From Lachnospiraceae bacterium (lineage in GTDB: Bacteria > Bacillota > Clostridia > Lachnospirales > Bianqueaceae): 64,000 nt of DNA. The translations under genes were made by a program, and so were the position numbers. The stretch spans positions 148,950-212,949 of the forward strand of contig JAAWDX010000012.1 of NCBI GenBank assembly GCA_022794035.1. The letters run 5' to 3'. Shown piece after piece: positions 42,642-52,165 of the stretch. Every line of letters starts with the position of its first letter. Position 1 is the first letter of the stretch. The notes beneath the pieces were generated by a model, which saw only the letters and a program-made list of their open reading frames with translations, was not told where the DNA came from and did no database searches.

Positions 42642-42672
42642 GATTTTATAACGAAACAAACACCGATTAAAA

Positions 42673-43785
42673 TTAGTTGGTAATAACAAGCTCAGTCTCT
42701 TTGTCAAATACGTGAATACGATTTGCATCCAGCGCCAGCTTGATCTTGTCGCCAGTCTTAACCTGCAGTCTGGGATTTACTTTAGCAATTAAATCCATAT
42801 CCTCAATATTCAGATACAAATGCATCTCTGCACCCAAAAGCTCGGTAGCATTGATCTCTGCAGAAATCGTTGTATCTGCAAACTGAGCCAAAGCAGCTTC
42901 TGTCTCATGGATATCTTCCGGACGGATACCCATAACAACTTCCTTGCCCAAGTAACCGCCGTCAACAACCTTCTTAGCCTTGTCAGGTGTCAGCAACACT
43001 TTCTGATCATGGAACGTTAAGTATACATTGTTGCCTTCCTTCTGTGCAACTGCATCAATAAAGTTCATCTGAGGAGAACCGATGAAGCCTGCAACGAACA
43101 GGTTCTGGGGCTCGTTATACAGTTTAACAGGAGAATCAACCTGCTGCATCAAACCATCTTTCATAACTACGATACGAGTACCCAGCGTCATAGCCTCAAC
43201 CTGGTCATGGGTAACGTAGATAATCGTAGCCTTCAGTCTTTCATGCAGTCTGGAAATTTCAATACGCATCTGTACACGCAGCTTAGCATCCAAGTTAGAC
43301 AAAGGCTCATCCATCAAGAATACTTTGGGCTCACGCACCATAGCACGTCCCATAGCTACACGCTGTCTCTGTCCACCGGAAAGAGCTTTCGGCTTACGAT
43401 CCAACAGATGCTCGATCTCCAGAATTCTGGCTGCTTCTTTAACTCTCTGCTCGATCTCAGCTTTAGGAGTTTTTCTCAGCTTCAAACCAAATGCCATATT
43501 ATCAAAAACGGTCATATGCGGATACAATGCATAGTTCTGGAATACCATGGCGATATCACGATCTTTAGAAGCCACATCATTCATCAATTTTCCGCCGATG
43601 TAAAGCTCACCGTCAGAAATCTCTTCCAGACCAGCGATCATACGCAGCGTCGTAGATTTACCACAACCAGAAGGACCAACGAAGATAACAAACTCCTGAT
43701 CCTCAATATCCAGATTGAAGTCATTAACAGCGGTAATACCATTACCGTATGTCTTTTTAATGTTCTTTAACTGTAAACTTGCCAT
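42673..43785 (-). CDS. ugpC: Multi-sugar ABC transporter ATPase (UgpC/MsmK/MalK type)
   Basis: 370 residues. Walker A GPSGCGKST (38-46), Q-loop FQNYALYPHM, signature LSGGQRQRV (about 135), Walker B VFLMDEPLSNLDAKLR and H-loop VTHDQVEAM, then a C-terminal TOBE/regulatory domain (240-370) containing GIRPEDI. Such ATPases energise carbohydrate uptake and are often shared by several permease systems. No permease or binding-protein gene is adjacent, consistent with a shared ATPase. Own promoter with a perfect dyad at the start site. Confidence 0.93.
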   Translation of the reverse strand: MASLQLKNIKKTYGNGITAVNDFNLDIEDQEFVIFVGPSGCGKSTTLRMIAGLEEISDGELYIGGKLMNDVASKDRDIAMVFQNYALYPHMTVFDNMAFGLKLRKTPKAEIEQRVKEAARILEIEHLLDRKPKALSGGQRQRVAMGRAMVREPKVFLMDEPLSNLDAKLRVQMRIEISRLHERLKATIIYVTHDQVEAMTLGTRIVVMKDGLMQQVDSPVKLYNEPQNLFVAGFIGSPQMNFIDAVAQKEGNNVYLTFHDQKVLLTPDKAKKVVDGGYLGKEVVMGIRPEDIHETEAALAQFADTTISAEINATELLGAEMHLYLNIEDMDLIAKVNPRLQVKTGDKIKLALDANRIHVFDKETELVITN

Positions 43786-43808
43786 AATAGCCTCCTTAGA
43801 TATTCGGT

Positions 43809-43837
43809 GTTACGTTTTGTAACTAGCTAATATAATA
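43809..43837 (-). promoter_or_regulatory. ugpC -10 box and adjacent inverted repeat
   Basis: TATTAT (43837-43832) on the minus strand with a weak -35. The dyad GTTAC-5-GTAAC (43809-43823) covers the predicted start site and first transcribed bases, a position suited to a repressor. Confidence 0.5.
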
Positions 43838-43934
43838 CACCCTTTTCTCTTTTTCTGCTATTGATTATTTCACCAAAAGCTTACGCTTCATTTTGTTGAT
43901 TTTGCATAGACCGTTTCACTTTTGTCCTGTCTAT

Positions 43935-44828
43935 TTACTTATCATATGGAAGGAAGCCCTCTCCCAGCACCTCTCTGGCGTCTGACACGACCACAAAGGC
44001 CTGCGGATCGATCTCATAAATGATGTGCTTCATTTTGACGAGCTCCTTAGAGGATATCACACAGAACAGCACCTCCTGCTCCTGCTGAGAAAACATGCCT
44101 TTTCCCTGCAGACTGGTCACGCCCCGCTCCATTGTTTCCATAATGTGCCCGGCAATCGCTTCCCAGTCCTTTGAAATAATATATACTGCTTTTGAATAGT
44201 GAAATCCTTCCACTACTCTGTCTGCAATCTTTGAGGTAAGATATACGCCGATGACGGCATACATCGCCTTCTGCAGTCCAAAAACAAAGCTGCCGCACAC
44301 AATAATCACAGCATCGATAAAAAATAGCAGCCAGGCAATGGATAAACGTTTATAAAAATGCTGTACAATCGTTGCCAGCAGATCCGTTCCTCCTGTGGTG
44401 GCTGCAGCCGAAAGAACCAGCCCTACGCCCGCGCCGCAAAGGATCCCGCCAAACAAGGCATTTAAGATCATATCCTCATTCTCCAGCCGGATCTGCGCCG
44501 TCAGATATAGAAATGCAGATAAAAGCAGCGTTCCAGCCAGGGTTTTACCCATAAACTTTTTCCCCTTCAAAACAAGACCAATAATCAACAGCGGAATATT
44601 GATAATCAAATTTGACAGATAAAGCGGTACTTCGCGCCCTGTCAAACGAAAACTTAGTTCTTTGATGATGATGCCGATACCCGTTACTCCCCCCGTGACC
44701 ACATCATAGGGTTCAAAAAATACACTGAGACCCAGCGCCAGTAAAAAGGTGCCCAGTATAATCTTGCTGATATCTAGCAGCCACTGTTTTTTAGCCATCT
44801 TTTGCAGATCGATCTGCTTCTCTGCCAT
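43935..44828 (-). CDS. YitT-family membrane protein
   Basis: 297 residues: five to six hydrophobic segments in the DUF161 part (GTFLLALGLSVFFEPYDVVTGG, later AAATTGGTDLLATI) and a C-terminal DUF2179 soluble domain (about 220-297, HYSKAVYIIS and DPQAFVVVSDAREVLGEGF). Family function is not established; a transport role is often supposed. GAGGAGG lies before the ATG. Monocistronic, divergent from the SDR gene. Confidence 0.88.
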   Translation of the reverse strand: MAEKQIDLQKMAKKQWLLDISKIILGTFLLALGLSVFFEPYDVVTGGVTGIGIIIKELSFRLTGREVPLYLSNLIINIPLLIIGLVLKGKKFMGKTLAGTLLLSAFLYLTAQIRLENEDMILNALFGGILCGAGVGLVLSAAATTGGTDLLATIVQHFYKRLSIAWLLFFIDAVIIVCGSFVFGLQKAMYAVIGVYLTSKIADRVVEGFHYSKAVYIISKDWEAIAGHIMETMERGVTSLQGKGMFSQQEQEVLFCVISSKELVKMKHIIYEIDPQAFVVVSDAREVLGEGFLPYDK

Positions 44829-44870
44829 ACTTTCTTCCTCCTCTTTTTATTTATTTTCCAGGCAAGCTAT

Positions 44871-44899
44871 AGTATAATGAACATACTATACTATGCCAA
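44871..44899 (-). promoter_or_regulatory. Promoter of the yitT-like gene
   Basis: TTGGCA (44899-44894), 17-bp spacer, TATACT (44876-44871) on the minus strand. A plus-strand TATAAT (44873-44878) for the divergent SDR gene overlaps it. Confidence 0.65.
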
Positions 44900-44924
44900 T
44901 TATAATGAAAGGATGTACTTTATA

Positions 44925-45638
44925 ATGAAATCTGTTCTTGTTACCGGCGCCTCCCGCGGCATCGGCCGCGCGATCGCGAAAGCTTTTGCAGCCTCTGGCT
45001 GGCAGGTCTTTGCCTGCGCCAAAACCTCTCGGGACGCTCTTTTAAGCCTGCAGCAGGAGTGCGGCTGTCTGCCTTTTTTGGCGGATGTAAACGATCCTGC
45101 GGATGTGGAGGCTCTGTTCTCTTTTATCAGCCAGCATACGCTTCATCTAGACGCACTGGTCAACAATGCCGGTATTTCCTATATCGGACTTTTGCAGGAT
45201 ATGACGGTAGAAGAATGGGATCAGGTGCTCGGCACCAATCTCCGCAGTGCCTTTCTTTGCAGCCGCCTGGCGCTGCCGCCTATGATCCGCCGGTCTCAGG
45301 GCGTTATCCTCAATATTTCCTCTATGTGGGGTGCGCGCGGCGCCTCCTGTGAGGTTGCCTATTCTGCCTCCAAGGGCGGTCTGAATGCCTTTACCAAGGC
45401 GCTGGCGCAGGAGGTCGCTCCCAGCGGTATCCGCGTCAATGCCATCGCCTGCGGCGCAATTGATACAGATATGAACCGCTTCCTTACGCCGCCCGAGCGC
45501 GAAGCCCTAGAAGAGAGCATCGGTCTCGGCCGCTTCGGCTCTGTGCAGGAGGTTGCGGAGCTTGCGCTTTTTCTGTGCGGCGAAAAATGCCCCTATCTGA
45601 CTGGTGAGATCATTACATTGGACGGCTGTTTTTCCTGA
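44925..45638 (+). CDS. Short-chain dehydrogenase/reductase (FabG-like)
   Basis: 237 residues, classical SDR. Cofactor loop VTGASRGIGRAIA, NNAGISYIG, catalytic Ser in NISSMWG and the YSASKGG Tyr-Lys pair, then NAIACGAIDTDMN. Beta-ketoacyl-ACP reductase is the closest general class, but it is outside a fab cluster, so the substrate is open. The start at 44925 (MKSVLVTG) puts the Rossmann strand at the N-terminus; the longer reading would overlap the yitT gene. Its stop is one base from the stop of the convergent radical SAM gene, with no terminator between. Confidence 0.88.
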   Translation: MKSVLVTGASRGIGRAIAKAFAASGWQVFACAKTSRDALLSLQQECGCLPFLADVNDPADVEALFSFISQHTLHLDALVNNAGISYIGLLQDMTVEEWDQVLGTNLRSAFLCSRLALPPMIRRSQGVILNISSMWGARGASCEVAYSASKGGLNAFTKALAQEVAPSGIRVNAIACGAIDTDMNRFLTPPEREALEESIGLGRFGSVQEVAELALFLCGEKCPYLTGEIITLDGCFS

Positions 45639-45639
45639 T

Positions 45640-47319
45640 TTAGGTTTCCTCCCATGCCGCCAGCTCATATAAACCAGTGACCGGATCCCGCTCTGTATAA
45701 TCCAGTGCCAGCAGTCTATTCTCACAGGATCGCAGTACGATCTTCCTCTCGCGGCGGCCGACCTTTTTCAAAAGCGTGTTCCGCCGCGTCGCTGCCTCCT
45801 GCCCTCGCTGCGCCAAGCCTTTAAGCGCTTCCGGCAGCTGATCCGACGGCGTTGACAGATAATAATCGATCAAAAGACTCTTTTGCAGCTCCTGCGCCTC
45901 CTCAAACCTGAGCGAAAACAGCGCCATCTCCTGATAGACCTCTGCCATTCCCATCGCCGTAAATAGACGGCCCTTTTCCTGAAAATAACCGGCAATCTCC
46001 TCCAGCATGCCAAACGGGCTTTCATAGCGCTGCTCCAACAGCGCCAGATAGTTTGGAAAATGCCCGGAATTATACAGCCGCTCCAGCACATCCTCTATGC
46101 ATTTTAACTGGAACAGCTCTTCTGGCTTTAAAAAGTCATTTTTTAAAATTTCATAGGGCGGATGCTGAGAAAATACATATCCGTATGGCTCCGCCAAGGC
46201 ATTCATCGGCGCACCGGTAAGCAGCTTTAAAAATCCTAGCTGAAGCTGGTGCGCTTTTAACTGATACACCGTATCAAAGGACTTTTTAAAGATCTCATAG
46301 GTCTCCAGCGGCAGTCCTGCGATCAAATCCACATGCAGATTGATATTTCCTGCCTGCCGCAGCCGTTTAACATGCGCCATTATCCTGTCAAGCCGCTCCG
46401 TCCGCCCGCAGGCGCGAAGCGCCGGAGCATACGTCGACTGAATCCCTATTTCCAGCTGAATCCGTCCCCGCGGAAGCCGGGCCATCTGATCGATCAGCTC
46501 ATCCGAGAGCAGATTCGCCTCTATCTCAAAATGAAAATTTGTGGGACACTCCTGCGGAAGCTCTGCAATCCACTGCAAAATTGCCTTCGCCCGCTTCTCA
46601 TGGCAATTAAACGTCCGATCCACCAGCTTGATCTGCCGCACCTTTTTCTGCGCCAAATCGCCAAGCTCTTTCAAAACCCGCTCCAGCGGCAGCTCGCGCA
46701 CGCCGCCCTCTGCCGCCGACAAACAATACGCACAGTGAAACGGACACCCTCTGGAGGCCTCATAATACACAATCCGATTCGCAAACGGCGTCATATCCTC
46801 ATAGATATACGGCAGCTCATCCAAATTTTCAATTGGCTTTGCAAAAACCCGCTTCCCCTCCTGGCCGACCTGCCAGCTGCTCCGCACCGCCTGCCACTCA
46901 GCGCTGCCCGCGCCGCATCTTTCCGCTAAAAGGCTAAAAAACGTATGCTCCCCCTCGCCCTCCATGACGAGGTCATATGCCTCCTCCGTCAGCAGCTTTC
47001 CTGCTATGCCGTACGAAACCTCCGGTCCTCCCAGCCAGATCTGCAGCTCCGGCAGCGCCCTTTTCAGATCCTGACACAGCCGGCTGACCATTTCCAGATT
47101 CCAGATATAAACAGAAAAGGCCACTATGTCTGCCTTTTCTGCCATAATCTCATAATAAACCGTCTCTATGCTTTGATTGATCGTAAACTCCCTGACCTTC
47201 ACCTCGCCCACATCCAGCCGCCACTTCTTCGCATACGCCAGCGCACTCTTCTGTAAAGAATACACAGCAGGATTAGAGTGGATATACTTCGCATTGACCG
47301 CCGTCAGCAGCGTCTTCAT
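45640..47319 (-). CDS. B12-binding-domain radical SAM protein with DUF4080
   Basis: 559 residues from the ATG at 47319 (MKTLLTAVNAKYIHSN), eight bases after GGAGGAGG. Cobalamin-binding-like N-terminal domain (about 1-140), radical SAM core with CPFHCAYC (about 193), DRTFNC and QLEIGIQST, and a C-terminal DUF4080 region. B12 radical SAM enzymes commonly methylate unactivated carbons or rearrange substrates; the target is unknown. The start overlaps the upstream gene stop as ATGA. Last gene of the argF operon. Confidence 0.88.
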   Translation of the reverse strand: MKTLLTAVNAKYIHSNPAVYSLQKSALAYAKKWRLDVGEVKVREFTINQSIETVYYEIMAEKADIVAFSVYIWNLEMVSRLCQDLKRALPELQIWLGGPEVSYGIAGKLLTEEAYDLVMEGEGEHTFFSLLAERCGAGSAEWQAVRSSWQVGQEGKRVFAKPIENLDELPYIYEDMTPFANRIVYYEASRGCPFHCAYCLSAAEGGVRELPLERVLKELGDLAQKKVRQIKLVDRTFNCHEKRAKAILQWIAELPQECPTNFHFEIEANLLSDELIDQMARLPRGRIQLEIGIQSTYAPALRACGRTERLDRIMAHVKRLRQAGNINLHVDLIAGLPLETYEIFKKSFDTVYQLKAHQLQLGFLKLLTGAPMNALAEPYGYVFSQHPPYEILKNDFLKPEELFQLKCIEDVLERLYNSGHFPNYLALLEQRYESPFGMLEEIAGYFQEKGRLFTAMGMAEVYQEMALFSLRFEEAQELQKSLLIDYYLSTPSDQLPEALKGLAQRGQEAATRRNTLLKKVGRRERKIVLRSCENRLLALDYTERDPVTGLYELAAWEET

Positions 47320-48401
47320 CCGCCAAGCCTCCTCCACAGATCACGGTGCCGCTCCACCAGCGCCTCCTCATACAGGAAGAAATTCACCCCATCGGCGCCG
47401 CCCGCCGCCGTTTGCAGGATCGCGCTCTCCAGCTTCGGATCATCGAGCTCAATGATCGGAATCACCTCCTGATCCGCCGCCATCCTTTTAGCGCGCTGCG
47501 CTTCGCGGCGCAAAATAGAGACGTCCAATCCCTTTCTCAGCTCGTCCGGATCCTCATAGCCAACCAGCTCGTGTCCCGTCAGAGCATTCAGCGCATAAAT
47601 GCGCTGCTGCGGCGTCAGATTGGCTGTCCCCTCCAGCATGGTCAGCATATCTGCCAGCTCTACGTTCAGGCATGCCGGACCGCTTTCCTGCGGATAGCAG
47701 CGATACAGCATGGGCGCTATGATATCCATTTTGCCCCGCAGATCGCGATAGTGCTGCCCCACCAGATCACTGAGGGCCGGTGCAAAAATATAGACGCCGG
47801 CTTTCAAATCCGGATTCACTTCCTTGACTGCCTGTACAAAGTCAAGCAGATGCTCTGTGGTGGCAGCCCGACGAAACTCCATCCATTCTCGGAGTCCTGC
47901 ATAAAAGGGCATCAGATCCAGCGGCTTACCATGCAGAAAATCATACAGCATGGCCGCCGCCATGCGCATCTCTTTTGCATCGAACCCCATCTTTTCAGCC
48001 TTTTCCATACAATGAGGACAAAAGCAGGTATAAAATGCATCGCTGCTTTCTCCTGAGCTTGGTGATGCAAACCGCGCACCGTCAATTAAAATTCCTTGTA
48101 TGCCCGGCGTCTGTGCCATTTTGCGGACAACCTCTAAATTATAAGCACGTACCTCTTTTCGCGTGGGGCAGGTAGAGGAAAACCATTTCTGCCGGCGGCC
48201 CCACATATCCTCTGCCAGCCACTCCTCGCCGGTAAAAGCCGGACCGCGGTAGGCTCCGCTGCAAAGGTAGGCCTGCAGGCCCTGTTCTAAAGCCGCCTGC
48301 ACCGTTTCTTCACCGCCTACGACTGCTTCAAACCCTAACTCCTTTAAATGTCTGGCCCCTTCTGTAGGCTGAGGGCCGCAGCCATGCATCCAAAGTCTCA
48401 T
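47316..48401 (-). CDS. Putative TIM-barrel glycoside-hydrolase-like protein
   Basis: 361 residues with no signal peptide. Blocks such as GILIDGARFASP, DIIAPMLYRCYP and GADGVNFFLYEEA look like strands of an alpha-amylase-like or GH-type barrel that reads out a catalytic or sugar-binding face, and CFCPHC could bind metal. The family was not recognised. It overlaps both neighbours by 4 bp (fucosidase upstream, radical SAM downstream), so its job is probably tied to fucoside breakdown. Confidence 0.6.
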   Translation of the reverse strand: MRLWMHGCGPQPTEGARHLKELGFEAVVGGEETVQAALEQGLQAYLCSGAYRGPAFTGEEWLAEDMWGRRQKWFSSTCPTRKEVRAYNLEVVRKMAQTPGIQGILIDGARFASPSSGESSDAFYTCFCPHCMEKAEKMGFDAKEMRMAAAMLYDFLHGKPLDLMPFYAGLREWMEFRRAATTEHLLDFVQAVKEVNPDLKAGVYIFAPALSDLVGQHYRDLRGKMDIIAPMLYRCYPQESGPACLNVELADMLTMLEGTANLTPQQRIYALNALTGHELVGYEDPDELRKGLDVSILRREAQRAKRMAADQEVIPIIELDDPKLESAILQTAAGGADGVNFFLYEEALVERHRDLWRRLGG

Positions 48402-49711
48402 TCTTTTAATATAATCTCCACAACCGTATCCTTTTCATCCGGCAGGGGGAACGTCAGACAGCGCTTGCTGTCCAGAAAAAAGAACGCATCCTGCGGATAT
48501 TCTTTGATATTCCAATAATCCGTCATTTGAATTTCCGATCCATCCTTCAGCAGCCTTGCGCTCTCAACCCGTCCTGCCAGCTTGCTCAGACAGATCGGTC
48601 CCATACATTCCTCATAAATATGCGCATACAGCTTTCTGCCGTTTTGAGTATACCGTCCCCACTCAGGCTTAGGGAACTCGGCAATGCCGCAACCATAAAT
48701 GCTGTCATGATGATCTTCCATCCATCGTCCCACTTCTTTTAAAATGGCAACCGACTCTTCAGGGATCCGTCCCTTCGCATCCGGTCCCACATTTAAAATC
48801 ATATTGCCGTTTTTGCTCACACATTCAACCAAGCTGCGGATGACCATACGCGGACTTTTATAATGATGGTCAGCGCTGCAGTAGCCCCAATTATCATTGA
48901 GCGTGATGCAGGCCTCCCAGGGAATCGACTGTCCCCTGTCATCGGTCAGACCCGCCGGCGGAATCATCTGCTCCGGACAGGCAAAGTCTCCTGCATACAC
49001 AGAGGGATTTTGCGTTTTGATCGTCCCCGAGCGCTGTCCGCTTCCTTCCAGGCGATTATCAATAATCAGGTCCGGCTGCAGGCTCCTTGCCATATTCACC
49101 AGCTCGGTAGCTCTCCAGGTTTCACACTCCATGCCGGGATAGGAAAAATCAAACCACATAATATCGATCTTGCCATAATTGGTCAGCAGCTCTCTCACCT
49201 GACCATGCATATAGTCCAGATACCGGTCAAAATGATGCTCCCTGCCTTTATATGCCTCGCAGTCACGCATAGGATGATTTTGATCTCCGTAATGGGGAAA
49301 ATCTGGATGATGCCAATCAATAATTGAAAAATAAAGACCCACACGGATGCCCTCTGCCCGGAATGCCTCTACATACTCACGCACTAGATCCCGCTTACAC
49401 GGTGTATTAGTGGATTTGTAATCGGTCAGCTGGCTGTCAAACAAACAGAAGCCGTCATGATGCTTGGCGGTAAGCACCGCATATTTCATGCCTGCCTCTT
49501 TTGCCAGCCTTGCCCATTCCTTTGGATCATAGTGCTCCGGGTTAAACGTATCAAAAAAAGGCTGATATTCCTCTACTGACATCCGTTCATAGCTGCGCAC
49601 CCATTCTCCTCTTGCCGGAATCGCGTACAGCCCCCAATGAATAAACATGCCGAATCGATCGTGCAAAAACCATTTTGTCCGTCTGGTTCGTTCTTCAATT
49701 CTCGGATTCAT
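48398..49711 (-). CDS. GH29 alpha-L-fucosidase
   Basis: 437 residues, cytoplasmic (no signal peptide). GH29 blocks: FGMFIHWGLYA, LTAKHHDGFCLF, and IMWFDFSYPG near residue 185 carrying the nucleophile Asp, with NGNMILNVGPDAKG late in the barrel. It releases alpha-L-fucose from glycans, for example mucin or milk oligosaccharides taken up by the cell. It lies only 15 bp after the argF stop, with GGGAGG eight bases before the ATG. Confidence 0.93.
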   Translation of the reverse strand: MNPRIEERTRRTKWFLHDRFGMFIHWGLYAIPARGEWVRSYERMSVEEYQPFFDTFNPEHYDPKEWARLAKEAGMKYAVLTAKHHDGFCLFDSQLTDYKSTNTPCKRDLVREYVEAFRAEGIRVGLYFSIIDWHHPDFPHYGDQNHPMRDCEAYKGREHHFDRYLDYMHGQVRELLTNYGKIDIMWFDFSYPGMECETWRATELVNMARSLQPDLIIDNRLEGSGQRSGTIKTQNPSVYAGDFACPEQMIPPAGLTDDRGQSIPWEACITLNDNWGYCSADHHYKSPRMVIRSLVECVSKNGNMILNVGPDAKGRIPEESVAILKEVGRWMEDHHDSIYGCGIAEFPKPEWGRYTQNGRKLYAHIYEECMGPICLSKLAGRVESARLLKDGSEIQMTDYWNIKEYPQDAFFFLDSKRCLTFPLPDEKDTVVEIILKE

Positions 49712-49726
49712 CCCATTTTCCTCCCT

Positions 49727-50737
49727 TTACTGCCCTACGAGGTCTGTCCTTTCCGACAGTGTGGCCAGCATCACGGCTTTGATGGTATGCATTCTGTTTT
49801 CGGCCTCTTCAAACACAACAGACTGCTGACTTTCAAAGACCTCATCCGTGACCTCCATATCCTCTATGCCAAAGGACGCATAAATCTCCTGTGCCGTCTC
49901 TGTTTTCAGATCATGGAATGCCGGCAGGCAGTGCATAAAGATTGCCTGGCTCCCTGCTGCCTCCATTACCTGCTTTGTCACTTTATAAGGGCTGAGCTCG
50001 CGGATCCGCTCTGCCCATACTTCCTTGGGCTCGCCCATGGACACCCAGACATCCGTATAGATCACATCAGCGCCCTGCACGGCCTGCTGCACATCTTCTA
50101 TCAGCTGCACACTGCCGCCGGATCTTTCTGCCTCCTGCCGGCAATAGCTTACCAGCTCTTCATTTGGAAAATACTTGGCTGTTGTACAAGCCACAAAATG
50201 AAGCCCCAGCTTGGCGCAGACAATCATCAGAGAATTGCCCATATTATAGCGGGCATCTCCCATATATACAAACTTTCTTCCTTTTAAATCTCCAAAATGC
50301 TCGCGGATTGTCAGCATATCGGCCAGCATCTGCGTTGGATGATATTCATTGGTGAGCCCATTCCATACCGGCACGCCGGCGTATTGAGCTAATGCCTCTA
50401 CCTTTTCCTGCTCAAAGCCGCGGTATTCAATCCCGTCAAACATATGTCCAAGCACCCGCGCCGTATCCGGAATGCTTTCTTTTTTACCCATTTGACTGCT
50501 GACCGGATCCAGATATGTCGCCTGCATCCCCAGATCATGGGCGGCCACCTCAAAGGCACAGCGTGTCCGTGTGCTTGTCTTTTCAAATAACAGCGCAATC
50601 TGGTATCCTTCCAGATACCGATGCGGCTCTCTCTTTTGCTTCTTTTGTTTTAAATATGCAGCTAAATCTAATAAATATTCAATTTCTTGTGCGGAATAGT
50701 CCCGCAGCGTGAGAAAATGACGCCCATATAAATCCAC
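49727..50737 (-). CDS. argF: Ornithine carbamoyltransferase
   Basis: 336 residues. Carbamoyl-phosphate loop STRTR (about 54), HPTQMLAD, the ornithine loop with HCLPAF (about 272) and FEEAENRMHTIKA. It makes citrulline from ornithine and carbamoyl phosphate. GTG at 50737 is taken as start because AGGAGG lies nine bases upstream and the protein then opens MDLYGRHFLTLRDYS like other OTCases; the upstream ATG at 50782 has no site. Divergent argG supports biosynthesis rather than the deiminase pathway. A 10-bp perfect inverted repeat brackets its promoter. Confidence 0.94.
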   Translation of the reverse strand: MDLYGRHFLTLRDYSAQEIEYLLDLAAYLKQKKQKREPHRYLEGYQIALLFEKTSTRTRCAFEVAAHDLGMQATYLDPVSSQMGKKESIPDTARVLGHMFDGIEYRGFEQEKVEALAQYAGVPVWNGLTNEYHPTQMLADMLTIREHFGDLKGRKFVYMGDARYNMGNSLMIVCAKLGLHFVACTTAKYFPNEELVSYCRQEAERSGGSVQLIEDVQQAVQGADVIYTDVWVSMGEPKEVWAERIRELSPYKVTKQVMEAAGSQAIFMHCLPAFHDLKTETAQEIYASFGIEDMEVTDEVFESQQSVVFEEAENRMHTIKAVMLATLSERTDLVGQ

Positions 50738-50750
50738 TTTTAACAGCCTC

Positions 50751-50822
50751 CTGATTGAAATAAGATGCTTCTTATCATACACGTTTCGCGGTTAATTGGC
50801 AAGTGAAAATTTTTTCAATCAG
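50751..50822 (-). promoter_or_regulatory. argF promoter bracketed by a 10-bp inverted repeat
   Basis: TTGCCA (50802-50797), 17-bp spacer, TATGAT (50779-50774) on the minus strand. CTGATTGAAA at 50751-50760 and its exact reverse complement TTTCAATCAG at 50813-50822 lie on either side. Confidence 0.65.
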
Positions 50823-50826
50823 GGTA

Positions 50827-50855
50827 TTGCATTTTTATAAATCAAGATGTATAAT
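50827..50855 (+). promoter_or_regulatory. Promoter of argG
   Basis: TTGCAT (50827-50832), 17-bp spacer, TATAAT (50850-50855), just beyond the right arm of the inverted repeat. Confidence 0.75.
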
Positions 50856-50900
50856 TATTCTCGTTAAATCAACCATCTACATTTAAGAAGGAGTTTTATT

Positions 50901-52109
50901 ATGGCAAAAGAAAAAGTTGTATTAGCATATTCCGGTGGCTTAGATACCACTGTTATCATTCCTTGGCTCAAGGAAAACTATGACTATGATGTTGTGGCGG
51001 CCTGTATTGATGTTGGACAGGGAAAAGAAACAGATGGCTTAGAGGAGCGTGCGCTGGCAAGCGGAGCTTGCAAGTTTTACTTAATGGATGTCACTGAGGA
51101 ATTTATTACTGATTATATCTATCCTACCTTAAAGGCCGGCGCTATTTATGAGACTACCTACATGCTTGGTACCTCTATGGCGCGTCCGCTGATTGCTAAG
51201 GTACTGGTGGATATCGCTAAAAAGGAAGGCGCTACTGCTATCTGTCACGGCTGTACCGGTAAAGGAAATGATCAGGTGCGTTTTGAGCTTACGATCAAAG
51301 CTTTAGCCCCTGAATTAAAAATTATTGCTCCCTGGCGGATCTGGGATATGCAGTCCCGTGAAGAAGAAATTGAGTATTGTCAGCAGCGCGGGATCGAGTG
51401 TCCGATCAAAACCGGCGATAGCTATAGCCGGGACCGCAATATCTGGCATATCAGCCACGAAGGTCTTGAGCTCGAGGATCCTTCTCAGGCACCTCATTAC
51501 GATTCCCTGCTTAAGCTTGGCGTAACGCCTCAGGCCGCTCCTGATAAGGAAGTGCAAATCTCGCTTGATTTTGAAAAGGGCGTTCCGGTTGCTTTAAATG
51601 GTGAAAAGATGGATCCGGTAAGCCTGCTTAAGGCTTTAAATCAGCTGGGCGGCGAGCATGGCATTGGCATTACCGATATTCTTGAAAACCGTGTTGTCGG
51701 TATGAAATCCCGCGGCGTCTATGAGACCCCCGGCGGTACCATTATGTTTAAGGCGCATGAACAGCTTGAACACATGTGTCTGGATAAACAGACCTATGCT
51801 TATAAGCAGCAGGTTGCTGTAAAATATGCAGAGCTGGTTTATTCCGGCGAATGGTTCACTCCTCTGCGCGAGGCTTTGGCTGCCTTTGTGGATTCCACCC
51901 AAGAGGTCATCACTGGCACCGTGAATCTGGTGTTATATAAAGGAAATATCATTCCTGCCGGCTGCACCTCTCCCTATTCTTTATATAGTGAAAGCATTGC
52001 CAGCTTTACGACTGGCGAGCTGTATGATCATAAGGATGCGGAAGGCTTTATCAATTTGTTTGGGCTGCCGCTCAAGATTCGCGGCATGAAGGGCTTAACC
52101 AAGATCTGA
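50901..52109 (+). CDS. argG: Argininosuccinate synthase
   Basis: 402 residues. PP-loop [32 protein letters not shown], and [15 protein letters not shown], all canonical. It joins citrulline and aspartate with ATP to give argininosuccinate. AAGGAG precedes the ATG. argH is not adjacent, so the final step is encoded elsewhere. Confidence 0.97.
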   Translation: MAKEKVVLAYSGGLDTTVIIPWLKENYDYDVVAACIDVGQGKETDGLEERALASGACKFYLMDVTEEFITDYIYPTLKAGAIYETTYMLGTSMARPLIAKVLVDIAKKEGATAICHGCTGKGNDQVRFELTIKALAPELKIIAPWRIWDMQSREEEIEYCQQRGIECPIKTGDSYSRDRNIWHISHEGLELEDPSQAPHYDSLLKLGVTPQAAPDKEVQISLDFEKGVPVALNGEKMDPVSLLKALNQLGGEHGIGITDILENRVVGMKSRGVYETPGGTIMFKAHEQLEHMCLDKQTYAYKQQVAVKYAELVYSGEWFTPLREALAAFVDSTQEVITGTVNLVLYKGNIIPAGCTSPYSLYSESIASFTTGELYDHKDAEGFINLFGLPLKIRGMKGLTKI

Positions 52110-52123
52110 TTCTATTGCATTTA

Positions 52124-52155
52124 AAAAGGGTTACCTCATTTGAGGTAACCCTTTC
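52124..52155. terminator. Bidirectional terminator between argG and cysS
   Basis: Thirteen-bp stem AAGGGTTACCTCA/TGAGGTAACCCTT with a two-base loop and A/T runs on both sides. Confidence 0.92.
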
Positions 52156-52165
52156 TTATTTTCTA

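Noticed and set aside
49727..50737. Catabolic ornithine carbamoyltransferase of the arginine deiminase pathway
   Set aside because: No arcA or arcC neighbours, and argG is divergent; biosynthesis is the simpler reading.
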